Positions 47,069-56,641 of a stretch of 64,000 nt of DNA are shown here, piece by piece. Both the position numbers and the translations under genes were made by a program. The notes below the pieces were generated by a model that saw only the letters and a program-made list of their open reading frames with translations, was not told the origin of the DNA and did no database searches. This DNA comes from Haberlea rhodopensis (lineage: Eukaryota; Streptophyta; Magnoliopsida; Lamiales; Gesneriaceae), in NCBI GenBank assembly GCA_907163345.1, contig CAJQUN010001102.1:42867-106866 (forward strand), written 5' to 3'. Each line of letters begins with the position of its first letter. Position 1 is the first letter of the stretch.

Positions 47069-50000
47069 CTAAGAATAATATTTTCGGAGATGGTAAGCGT
47101 TCCATGGTCTTTTCAACATCTTCCCATCAGGACCTTCTAGGTAGTAAGCTCCTGAGCTTAGCTTTTCAACAATCTTGAAGGGACCCTCCCATTTAGGGTC
47201 AAGCTTGCCCACTTGAACCTCTTGCACCTTTCTTAGTACGAGATCACCGACCTGGAAAGTTTTCTGGATGACTCGTCTGTTGTACATCCGCGTCACACGA
47301 TTGCGGTAGGCTTCCATTCTGATGGCCGCAGCCTCCCTTACTTCTTCAATCAGGTCCATGTCAGCAGCTCTTCTATCGCTGTTTTGTTCGTCATAGAAAT
47401 GCACTCTTGATGATTCCGCTCCAATTTCAGCTGGGAGTACCGCTTCATTTCCATAGACCATACTGAATGGGGTTTCACCTGTTCCCGTTCTTGGTGTAGT
47501 TCGATACGACCATAGAACATTAGGTAGTTCTTCAACCCAATTTCCCTTAGCTTTTCCCAACCTAGCTTTGATGCTTTGCACGAGAGACCTGTTGGTAACT
47601 TCTACCTGGCCATTGCTCTGAGGATATGCAACGGAAGTGAAAGCCTGATGGATTTTTAATTCTTCACACCATGCCCTGAGCAAAGCTCCTTGGAATTGCC
47701 TTCCATTGTCCGAGATGATCTTCCGCGGGACACCAAATCGGCAAACAATATTTTTCCAGATGAAGTTGAAGACCTCTTTCTCAGTGATTCTGGCTAGTGG
47801 CTCTGCTTCCACCCATTTAGAGAAGTAATCAATGGCAACAATCAGAAATTTCTTCTGAGCTTTACCTGTTGGAAAAGGTCCTACTATATCAATGCCCCAC
47901 TGATCAAATGGGCATGCCGCCACAATAGCTTTCATCATCATAGCTGGATGATGCTGGAGCCTGGAATGTCTTTGACAACTGTCACATGATATAACCATAG
48001 CAGCAGAATCCTTCTGAATAGTAGGCCAGAAATATCCGGCAAGGAGCACCTTCTTAGCCAAGAAATACGATCCTAGGTGATTTCCGCAGCACCCCTCATG
48101 AATTTCCCTTAATACGTAGTCTGACTCTTTCGGACCCAAACAACGCAGAAGTGGTTGGGCAAAAGACCTCTTGTACAGGACGCCCTCAATGAGTATGAAC
48201 CTCTGACTCCTTTTTTTGAGTCTATATGCTTTTTTGGTATCAGAAGGGAGCTTGGCATTGGTAAGATAGTCTAAGAGCTCTTGTCTCCAATCATTCTCTT
48301 CCACGGATTCAGATGGGACGTCCTGACTAGGAGTCAACTCAATTTGAAACACCACGTCTCTATCTTGCCAAGCGCGGAGAGCACTAGCCATTCTTGCCAT
48401 ACTGTCGGCCTTTCTATTCTCCTCTCTTGGGATCTGTTTGAATGCTACCTCTAGAAATCCCTCCTTTATTTTTTCTATGGTACTTGCATAATGGATTAGC
48501 TTCTCATTTCTAACCTCATAGGCGCCATTCATTTGTTGGGCTACCAGCTGTGAGTCAGAGAAGACATGTATACGCTTAGCTCCAACATTTCGAGCAGCCC
48601 TTAATCCAGTCAATACTGCCTCATACTCTGCTTCATTGTTGGAAGCTCGGAAATCCAACCGAACTGCCAAACATACTTCTTCTCCGGTAGGAGAGATCAG
48701 CACAACCCCAATCCCACTTCCCTCGTTACAAGAAGAACCATCTACAAATGCTTTCCATAATTCTTCTTTTTCGGGATGTACAGTCTCCGCAATAAAATCT
48801 GCTAAGGCCTGAGCTTTGATAGCTGTGCGTGGCTCATACTGTATATCATACTCACCTAGTTCAGTTGTCCATTTAACAAGTCGTCCAGAGACATCCGCGC
48901 GACTGAGTATTTTTCCCAGGGAGCTGTTTGTTAGCACTGTTATAGGATGGGATAAGAAGTAAGGCCTGAGTCTCCTAGCTGTGATGATCAACATTAGAGC
49001 CAACTTCTCGATCTCCTGATACCTCAGCTCCGCATCCTTCAAGGCATGAGATAAGTAATATATCGGCTGCTGTTCTGATTCCCTTTCTTTGACGAGAACC
49101 GAGCTGATTGCTTCCTCAGTCGCTAATAGGTAGACGTATAGCCTCTCTGCCTGCATAGGCTTGGCCAAAATTGGAAGTTCAGCTAAGTATTTTTTCAATT
49201 CTTCAAATGCTTCCCCACATTTTTCGTCCCAATCAAATTTCCCAGCCTTCCGGAGTATCTTAAAAAAGGGGAGACTTCTATGAGCTGATCTAGAAATAAA
49301 TCGTGATAAAGAAACGATTTTTCCAGCCAAGCGTTGCACCTCTTGAAGGTTCTTCGGCGGAGACATCTCACAGATAGCTCTCACCTTTTCTGGATTAGCT
49401 TCAATCCCCCTTTCTGTCACTATATAGCCTAGAAATTTCCCGCTTTTTACCCCGAATACACATTTCTGAGGGTTTAACTTTAACCCGTAAGACCTAAGGG
49501 TGGAGAAAGTCTCAGTCAGATCGGCAATGAGATCGGTGCCACTTTTTGATTTTACAAGAATGTCGTCCACATATACTTCCACATTGCGGCCTAGCTGTTT
49601 TGAAAACACCTTGTCCATCAAACGCTGGTAAGTAGCTCCTGCATTCTTGAGCCCGAAGGGCATAACAACATAGCAAAAAGTCCCATCTGACGTGACAAAA
49701 CTGACTTTATCTTGATCTTCTCTAGCCAGAGGAATCTGATGATATCCCTGGTAGGCATCCATTAAGCACAAGTACTGATGTCCTGCTGTTGAATCAACCA
49801 TCTGATCAATCCTTGGTAATGGGTAACAATCCTTCGGACATGCCTTATTAAGATCTCTGAAGTCTATACACATCCTCCACTTTCCAGAGCTCTTTGGTAC
49901 TAAGACCACATTTGAGAGCCATGTTGGAAATTGTATTTCTCGAATTTGACCTGCCCGAAGGAGCTCCTCCACCTGCTCTCTTATGACCTTATCCTTTTCA

Positions 50001-52393
50001 GGTCCAAAATGTCTTTTCTTCTGTTTTACAGGTTGGACTCCCGAGAGCACATTCAAATGATGTTCTAGTACGTCTGATCTAATTCCTCTTAGATCTCGAG
50101 CACTCCAGGCAAAGATATCCTCATTTTTAATTAAACATGAAATGAGATCGGCTCTAATGTTTATTTCCAAGTCCTTGGCTATTTTTACTTTTTGATCAGT
50201 AGAGACGAGCTCAATTATTTCAGGTTCTTCATCCAAGCTGTTGGGAATGCCTTTGTCTTTAGGAACACTATACCCAGCTCTTTCAATACAACCGACCTCC
50301 CGGCGAGCTCGCTTCACGTCTTCCTTTACTTCGTCCACGTAACATCTGCGGGCTGTTTTCTGGTCACCACAAAGAACCCCAACTTCTCTACCCAATGGGA
50401 ATTTTAATTTCTGATGATAGGTAGAAGCTACCGCCTTGAAGTCCTTCATTGCAGGTCGGCCTAAGATTGCATTGTACGATGAAGGTGCCTCTACCACAGT
50501 GAAATTAACCATCTTTGTTATGCGAGACATCCCATGACCCAGAGATAAGGGCAAGTTGATCTGTCCAAGCGGTTGAATTGCGTGCCCTGTGAACCCATAC
50601 AGAGGAGTTGCAATGTGTTCATATTTTGACCCCTCTATCTGCATCTTTTCTAAAGTATCTTTAAACAAGACATTGACTGAGCTCCCAGTATCAATGAAGA
50701 TCCTTGCTACGTCATAATTAGCTATGGTTACGGTCACGACTAGGGCATCATTGTGTGGAGTTGCAACTCCTCTCAGATCATTAGGTCCGAAGCTTATGAC
50801 AGGCTCATCCCTTTCAATTAACTCTTCTGATACTTCGAAATTTTCCATTCTTCTACCATGACTTTTCCGAGCTCTGCCCGAGTCTCCATCCGTGGATCCC
50901 CCTGAGATCATATTAATAGTTCCTCGGGTAGGATTATTATCCACCTGTTCGACCCTTCTCCTTTGATTATCTGTTTCTTTAGGAGCGATACCCCTTTCAC
51001 GGGACCTGGTTCGGCCCCTATATGGTGTCTTTTCTCTTCTTTTTCCTCGGTACCGGCTTCTACCCTGTCCTTTCTGAGAAGGTTCCTGCTTCCTTGTTAG
51101 CAGAGTTTTTATTTTAGAGTCTCTTCTGATGATTCTTTCTACCTCATCTTCAAGCTTCTGGCACTCATTCGTTATATGACCGTACTCTCTATGGAATTCA
51201 CAATACTTATCAGAAATAGGCGTACGGGACCCATTATCCAACTTCCTGGGTCTTTCCAGTTTCTTTCTATCATCACATATTTCCATAGCTCTTTCCAAGC
51301 TCATGGATAGAGGTATGCGTGATGCAAATTGACTTCTAGTTCGACCACTTTCATCAGCCCTGTCAACAGTTCTTTTCTTACTTAACTCTAACTTATCCTT
51401 CTTCTCTGATGGCCGCAGATCAACCCTTCTCTGTCTCTGAGCATCTTCTAGATTGATATACTTTTCAGCTCTTCCTAGAAGTTCGTCATAACTTCTAGGA
51501 GTTTTCTTTACCAGGGATTTAAAGAACTCTCCTGCCTTAAGCCCTTGTGTAAAGGCATTAATAAGGACATCCATCGTTGCAGTGGGGACCTCTAAGGCTA
51601 CCCCGTTAAAGCGTTGTACGAACTCCCTCAAGGACTCCTGTTCATTCTGCTTGGTAGTGAACAGGCTCAAAGAAGTTTTTTGATACCTCTTACTGCTGGC
51701 ATACTGGTTTAGAAAGGCAGAACTGAACTCCTCAAAGCAGCTTACAGTGTTTGGTTTAAGTAAATTAAACCACTGTTGCGCCGATCTAACCAGGGTGGTA
51801 AGGAAAACACGGCATTTGATCCCATCAGAATACCTATGCAACAGAGCAGCATTCTCAAATCTTCCAAGATGCTCTTCAGGGTCTGTGCTTCCATCATATT
51901 CTCCCACTGCAGGTTGTCTGAAATTTGGCGGGAGTTCCTCTCTTAGAATATTTAGGGAGAATGGACTTTCTCTCCAAGCCACTGGAGTTCGGCCACCAAG
52001 ATGCTGAGCCAATCGCCTTATCTCTCCCCATACAGCCTCCATTGGATCTATTAGCGGAGGCTCTACTTGTGTATCTACCACAGCACTGGCTACCCTATTG
52101 TTTTCACGGACCTGTTCTGGCTGAACAGGCGAAGGCGCCTGATTTGTTTGAGAAGGCGGTGGAGGTTGATTAGATTCCGTTGGTGGCGGAACCTGGTGTT
52201 CGAAAAGAGTATTTTGCATGGTCTGACTGATGAATTGTGCCAGTTGCTCCATAGTCATATCTCCCACCTTCATAACAGATGGTGGTGCCTGATCTTCCTG
52301 CTGTGGAGGAACATCTTGATTTTCCACACTGGGATTTAATCTTTCTTCCTGATTCCTCCTGACTCCACGCCCACGTCCACGTCGTCCAGCCAT
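47069..52393 (-). CDS. gag-pol: Tat/Retand-type gag-pol polyprotein, 1774 aa, intact
   Basis: A single open frame from the ATG at 52393, 27 bases inside the PBS. Order by residue: Arg/Gly-rich N-terminus (1-12), Gag capsid core (about 115-325), knuckle variant C398-x2-H401-x4-H406-x4-C411, protease IFIDTGSS (D568), RT with MPFGLKNA and YVDD (941-944), a first RNase H (about 1075-1160), a second archaeal-type RNase H (D1218, E1256, D1280, D1330), integrase zinc region (H1432, H1439, C1470, C1473), integrase core (D1502, D1562, E1598) and an SH3-like tail (KTFQVGDLVLRKV). Two RNase H domains are diagnostic of the Tat group. Every catalytic residue I can check is present and there is no stop, so this copy could be competent for transposition. 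Regulated presumably by the TATA box of its LTR (52716-52709). Confidence 0.95.
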   Translation of the reverse strand: MAGRRGRGRGVRRNQEERLNPSVENQDVPPQQEDQAPPSVMKVGDMTMEQLAQFISQTMQNTLFEHQVPPPTESNQPPPPSQTNQAPSPVQPEQVRENNRVASAVVDTQVEPPLIDPMEAVWGEIRRLAQHLGGRTPVAWRESPFSLNILREELPPNFRQPAVGEYDGSTDPEEHLGRFENAALLHRYSDGIKCRVFLTTLVRSAQQWFNLLKPNTVSCFEEFSSAFLNQYASSKRYQKTSLSLFTTKQNEQESLREFVQRFNGVALEVPTATMDVLINAFTQGLKAGEFFKSLVKKTPRSYDELLGRAEKYINLEDAQRQRRVDLRPSEKKDKLELSKKRTVDRADESGRTRSQFASRIPLSMSLERAMEICDDRKKLERPRKLDNGSRTPISDKYCEFHREYGHITNECQKLEDEVERIIRRDSKIKTLLTRKQEPSQKGQGRSRYRGKRREKTPYRGRTRSRERGIAPKETDNQRRRVEQVDNNPTRGTINMISGGSTDGDSGRARKSHGRRMENFEVSEELIERDEPVISFGPNDLRGVATPHNDALVVTVTIANYDVARIFIDTGSSVNVLFKDTLEKMQIEGSKYEHIATPLYGFTGHAIQPLGQINLPLSLGHGMSRITKMVNFTVVEAPSSYNAILGRPAMKDFKAVASTYHQKLKFPLGREVGVLCGDQKTARRCYVDEVKEDVKRARREVGCIERAGYSVPKDKGIPNSLDEEPEIIELVSTDQKVKIAKDLEINIRADLISCLIKNEDIFAWSARDLRGIRSDVLEHHLNVLSGVQPVKQKKRHFGPEKDKVIREQVEELLRAGQIREIQFPTWLSNVVLVPKSSGKWRMCIDFRDLNKACPKDCYPLPRIDQMVDSTAGHQYLCLMDAYQGYHQIPLAREDQDKVSFVTSDGTFCYVVMPFGLKNAGATYQRLMDKVFSKQLGRNVEVYVDDILVKSKSGTDLIADLTETFSTLRSYGLKLNPQKCVFGVKSGKFLGYIVTERGIEANPEKVRAICEMSPPKNLQEVQRLAGKIVSLSRFISRSAHRSLPFFKILRKAGKFDWDEKCGEAFEELKKYLAELPILAKPMQAERLYVYLLATEEAISSVLVKERESEQQPIYYLSHALKDAELRYQEIEKLALMLIITARRLRPYFLSHPITVLTNSSLGKILSRADVSGRLVKWTTELGEYDIQYEPRTAIKAQALADFIAETVHPEKEELWKAFVDGSSCNEGSGIGVVLISPTGEEVCLAVRLDFRASNNEAEYEAVLTGLRAARNVGAKRIHVFSDSQLVAQQMNGAYEVRNEKLIHYASTIEKIKEGFLEVAFKQIPREENRKADSMARMASALRAWQDRDVVFQIELTPSQDVPSESVEENDWRQELLDYLTNAKLPSDTKKAYRLKKRSQRFILIEGVLYKRSFAQPLLRCLGPKESDYVLREIHEGCCGNHLGSYFLAKKVLLAGYFWPTIQKDSAAMVISCDSCQRHSRLQHHPAMMMKAIVAACPFDQWGIDIVGPFPTGKAQKKFLIVAIDYFSKWVEAEPLARITEKEVFNFIWKNIVCRFGVPRKIISDNGRQFQGALLRAWCEELKIHQAFTSVAYPQSNGQVEVTNRSLVQSIKARLGKAKGNWVEELPNVLWSYRTTPRTGTGETPFSMVYGNEAVLPAEIGAESSRVHFYDEQNSDRRAADMDLIEEVREAAAIRMEAYRNRVTRMYNRRVIQKTFQVGDLVLRKVQEVQVGKLDPKWEGPFKIVEKLSSGAYYLEGPDGKMLKRPWNAYHLRKYYS

Positions 52394-52419
52394 ATCAACG
52401 TCTTCAATTCAGTAAATAA

Positions 52420-52437
52420 TTCCCACAGACGGCGCCA
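52420..52437 (-). promoter_or_regulatory. Primer binding site of the Tat-type element
   Basis: Minus strand TGGCGCCGTCTGTGGGAA, two bases from the LTR edge at 52440. A form common in Tat/Retand elements; I do not assign the tRNA with confidence. Confidence 0.85.
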
Positions 52438-52439
52438 AT

Positions 52440-53103
52440 TGATATCACCTAAATTTGCGATGACTTGCTGATATCAATAGAGAGGGGGTTCACCTCTCTT
52501 TCTCCTCCAACACTCAATATAATAGCCGGGGTATTAGCAAATATCCTCTGCAATGACCTGAAAATACGAAGCAAATGTGAGAAGGGGCCGGAAGTTATTC
52601 CGGCGGGTCCCCTCCGACGCTCAAGTCAGGCGAGAGAATATGAAGAGAATATATGCTGTAAGTGAAAGCAATTATAACATTAGTCCTTAATCAATACTCC
52701 AAACCTGGTATTTATAGGCGGAGACCTAAGAGTAGTATTGCAACAAGGACTCTTTCCATGTTTATCCAAATCTTACCCAGATATGTCAAGATCCTGATAA
52801 TACAATCAAATCCCTGATATTGCTCCGTATATCTAGGACTAGATATCTTGGGGAACTGGTTTCCTTGCTGAGAGCCAGTAGCAACAAGGGGAATGAGGAG
52901 AGCTCGGCCTATTAGCTCGGGCTCTCAAAAGAGGTCTCTCGGCGAGTTACAGGAGGGAAACAGGTAAGGCGGAACAGGTCGGCCTAACAGGTCGGGCCTC
53001 GCAAAAGAGCTCGGATGCGTAGGCGAGGTCTCGCCGAAGAAAGACGAGTGACATGCCTTGGAGCCAGGTCGGCTCGTCAGGTGGTATCTTCTAGCGGGTA
53101 TCA
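52440..53103 (-). repeat. 5' LTR of the Tat-type element
   Basis: 664 bp, TG...CA, identical to the 3' LTR except at 52604. Promoter-like TATAAATA on the minus strand at 52716-52709. Confidence 0.95.
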
Positions 53104-54825
53104 ACCTGTATGACCACATCGAAAACAAGTAATATTTTGTTTTTTAGGTATTTTAGTTGATTGTCTAAATTTTCTCCTTTCACTTTTGTGATCTAATCTT
53201 TTCTGAGAATATTTTCTCCTTTTCTTATAATAAGGTTTTTGAAAATTTTTCTCATTTTTGTATGTTTTATTTTTAGTATAAATCTTATTTTGTGATGGTA
53301 GGTCCATACCAAATTGCTCACAAAATTGTCCTAATTGTTTTCGTTCAGACAAATTTTGTCTTTTAATTTGTTGATTTAATTTAATTTCATTACATAGGGC
53401 TAATCCTTCTTGGATACATGTGCCAATAAGTTTTCCATATGTATAGGAATCATAAGGGATATTAATATGATCCTTTCTAAGATTCTTCCTAACTCTTTCA
53501 GCAAAGAGGTGAGGTAATCCATCAATAAATTTGGATTTCCAATGTGAACTATTACAATCTTGTAATTCCATAACTCTATTGAGAAATGTATCTTTATACC
53601 ATCTAAAATCAGTTAATGTTTTACATCTTAAATTCTGTAAAAGAGTTCTAATATTTTCATTTTGTTCAGAATATCTACCAGTAAAATGATCAATAATATT
53701 AACAACTAAAGTGTAGACAGCATTTTCTACAATGATGTTATTTTCTTGTTTAACTGTATTCAGGATTTCTTCTTTATTAGCTAGAGTTAAATAATTATCC
53801 CACCAGCCTTTTAATTGGCCAGTAAATCCAGCAATAATCATATTAGCAATATTTTTATCCGTATTTCCATTACTTTTACAAATAGTAGAATACATAAGCA
53901 TTCTATGAGCCAGATTATAAATCTGTTTGTCAGGATAGCCATCAATATTCCATTCATAAATATGTTTACCACTATAACTATTATTTCCATTAAGGTCAGT
54001 TTCTTCATGGAGAGTATCCATTGGAGATGGCCTACTATAATAAAATAAGCTTTGAGTGGGTTTATTGGCCCATCTATTTTTTAATTTATTTATTTGATCA
54101 CCAATAACTTGCTTGTGATCTCCATGAGATAATTGATCCTGGAAATCAGTATCTAAAACTGAAATAGATAATTTCAAATCTTTAAATTTATTTTCTAAAA
54201 ATTGTTCAAAGTCTCCCATTGATTTTAATTTAAAATCCTTGATTTCAGGGGGAGGTTGGATATTTGGAGTGGTTAATATTATATCCGATGGTGGTGTCAT
54301 TCCAACTAAAGGTTGAATGTGTGCAATTTTTGTACTAATATTTTCAATTCTATTATGTAATAGATTAATTTGTTCTCCTAAAATAACTAGGAAAAGATTT
54401 GTGTAGTTTTGTTGTTTTAATAATTTATTAATATGTTGACATGTGAGTTGTAAAGTCTCATTTTCTAATAATTTTGAAAATGCTGAAAAATTAAGAATCG
54501 TTCCTTCCTTTTCAATTTCAAAAGGTTGTTGAGGAGGATATAAATTTGTCAAAATATTACCATTCGAAAGTTTATATGTCCTTTCTAATACTCGAATATA
54601 GGGTTCAACATATGTTGATATAAACCATGATATAAAAGGTATGTAAGCATTTTGTTCAGAACAAAATTTATAAAATTCATTCTGTAACAAAGTTTGTTTT
54701 TCTTTTGAAATATTGTCAAAAAACCATTTTCTAAATTGTTCCCATTTAGGTTGATTAAATTCATTTTTTATTTTCTGCCTGGCACTAGATCCAGGGCTAA
54801 AATCTATTTTGGGTGTATTATTCAT
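53104..54825 (-). pseudogene. Pararetrovirus copy 2: coat-protein part of the polyprotein, interrupted by gypsy insertion
   Basis: Open from the ATG at 54825 for 574 codons with no defect, through the N-terminal region and coat core (YEWNIDGYPDKQIYN, GFTGQLKGWWDN), into the zinc knuckle, where the Tat element inserted after CFRCGHTG. The knuckle is thus split: the final His and Cys codons are at 42618-42601 on the far side of the 10.5-kb insertion. The start overlaps the movement-protein stop by ATGA. Confidence 0.92.
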
Positions 54826-55922
54826 AAAGAAAAATTCATTTCTGATTCAGTTATTTCTGATTCTTTTAATCCTCTGACAATATTGTCTGGATTAATATAT
54901 AATTTACTTATTCTTTCATGTTGTAAATTATCAGGTAAATTCGGAACTGCAGATGTTGAAGCTCTATGTGGAGAATTATTTTCCTCCATTGGAGAGATAT
55001 GAGAAAAGGATGAATATGACTTAGATGATTTAGATCTTAAAGATCTAGGTATAGATTGTAATAATTTTTGTTGATTATTTGGTTCAAATTGTAGTTGAAT
55101 TGAACCATCATTTGTTTGTATAACATCAACTAAATTGTTTTGAATTCTGGTTTGAACAGGAATTGCATGTTCAATTATCCAGTTATCAGGGAAAACAATT
55201 TCATCCCATTTAATAGCTCTTCGTGTTGTAATGTTAGATCGACTAAAATTAGTTTCAATCAATATTGTTTCATTAATGGGTTTATCCATTCTCCTACATT
55301 GAGGATTTAATGTATGCAAAGGTTTAAAATAAATACGATAACAGATACAAATTATTTCTGTTCCTGGAGCATAACTATAACCATGAGTTTTAACAGTTAA
55401 TGTTAAAGCATCTAATATATTAATATCAGATAATGATAATTGTAAATTTGGATAAACATCAAAATAAACAGGGCCATGAGCCAAACTAGATTGAATAATT
55501 CCAATCAAAGATTGTTTCCAATTTAAATTTCTTCCATCTCTTAAAGCTGCTATAAAGCTTTCTGGTAATCCTTCTAAAGTTAAAGGTTTAAAAGCAATTT
55601 GAACTAAACCAATGTGAAGAAATTTATGAGTTTCGATATAAGGTAAAATATCCTTTTCACTAAGTAATTTTAAAACCATTTCATCATTATTTAATGATAC
55701 TGCTTCTTCAGTAGTTTTAACAATTTGTTTAATTCCTAATCTTTCAAAAGCTCTTAACTTATATATAAGTTTAGGTTCAATTTTAGGAATTGTCCATCGA
55801 TTTAATGATTCTAAATTCTGAGGTACATCATATTCTTGTACCATACTGTTTTTAACAGTATTCTGTTTCTTAACAAGGTTGAAATTCATTTGAATAAGGC
55901 TACTTGTGTTAACTCTCATCAT
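54822..55922 (-). CDS. Pararetrovirus copy 2: movement protein, intact
   Basis: A 366-codon ORF equivalent to copy 4, with a few substitutions (for example Gly57 to Arg, Asn177 to Thr, Asn183 to Ser). The 30K core with the conserved Asp155 is present. It lies downstream of a complete viral promoter region (55961-56641) and primer site, so it is the movement-protein gene best placed for expression in this array. Confidence 0.9.
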   Translation of the reverse strand: MMRVNTSSLIQMNFNLVKKQNTVKNSMVQEYDVPQNLESLNRWTIPKIEPKLIYKLRAFERLGIKQIVKTTEEAVSLNNDEMVLKLLSEKDILPYIETHKFLHIGLVQIAFKPLTLEGLPESFIAALRDGRNLNWKQSLIGIIQSSLAHGPVYFDVYPNLQLSLSDINILDALTLTVKTHGYSYAPGTEIICICYRIYFKPLHTLNPQCRRMDKPINETILIETNFSRSNITTRRAIKWDEIVFPDNWIIEHAIPVQTRIQNNLVDVIQTNDGSIQLQFEPNNQQKLLQSIPRSLRSKSSKSYSSFSHISPMEENNSPHRASTSAVPNLPDNLQHERISKLYINPDNIVRGLKESEITESEMNFSL

Positions 55923-55946
55923 CTTCTACTTAACTTAATACCTAAT

Positions 55947-55960
55947 TGGCTCTGATACCA
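55947..55960 (-). promoter_or_regulatory. Met-tRNA primer binding site, copy 2
   Basis: Minus strand TGGTATCAGAGCCA, 7531 bp from the copy 1 site. Confidence 0.9.
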
Positions 55961-56641
55961 TACGAGACCTCCTATGAATTCATCATGAACCTAGGACTTC
56001 TACAGAATACAAAAATCGTCAATCCTTGAACTATAACAGTACAAAAACACCCTGATCGACACACCTCGTCATAAGCGGGCAATAGTACAATAGTTCATAA
56101 ATGCCAGTTTTACTATTCCAACCTAGAATGATTTATTCATAAGATACATAAGGACCAATTCAAGGCATAAGTAAGTAAATGAGATTTAAGCTAACACAAG
56201 TAAATAATTAGCCTATCATAATATATTTATGAAAAAACAAAAATAAAGATAAAAGAATACTTACAGAAAGGAAGAGCAGAATAAAAGTAGTTGAAACCAA
56301 ATGCAAACTGTTTATTAAGATGGACGAGAATATTACAAAGAGTGGATGATTTTCAGTCTGCTAAACAAAGGAAAGAAAAGCTCCTTATATAGGAGTGAAA
56401 CATCGGATTTCAAATCCGGACTTCAAACCCAAAATAAAAACAGTACAGACTAATAATAAAAAAGTACAAACAGGAACCACACTAATTTACAACAGTAGAC
56501 GCACTAACAAATAAAATAAGATAGTGGATGGAATATATTCCATCGTACAATACTTTATTAAAGTAATATTCCTCTTTAGTCATATCCACTAAAGATTGTC
56601 TGCCATTGAGCCAAATAATGCGGGGAATCAGCATCTTCTTT
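55961..56641 (-). promoter_or_regulatory. Viral intergenic region between copies 1 and 2: promoter, poly(A) signal, leader
   Basis: Nearly identical to 32864-33540: TATATAAGG on the minus strand at 56391-56383, AATAAA at 56316-56311, then a leader of about 420 bp to the primer site. No coding gene. Confidence 0.75.

Larger units (their letters stand above)
42624..53103 (-). mobile_element. Young Tat/Retand-type Ty3/gypsy retrotransposon, TSD acctg
   Basis: A 10,480-bp insertion in the zinc-knuckle codons of pararetrovirus copy 2, with a perfect TSD acctg (42619-42623 and 53104-53108). LTRs 664 bp each, PBS, intact gag-pol, 3' tandem arrays, an antisense ORF and a PPT are all present. Dual RNase H domains and the PBS TGGCGCCGTCTGTGGGAA place it in the Tat group, probably Retand-like. 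Comparing the LTRs by eye I found one difference (42788 G, 52604 C), which implies a very recent insertion, after the virus array was in place. Confidence 0.95.
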
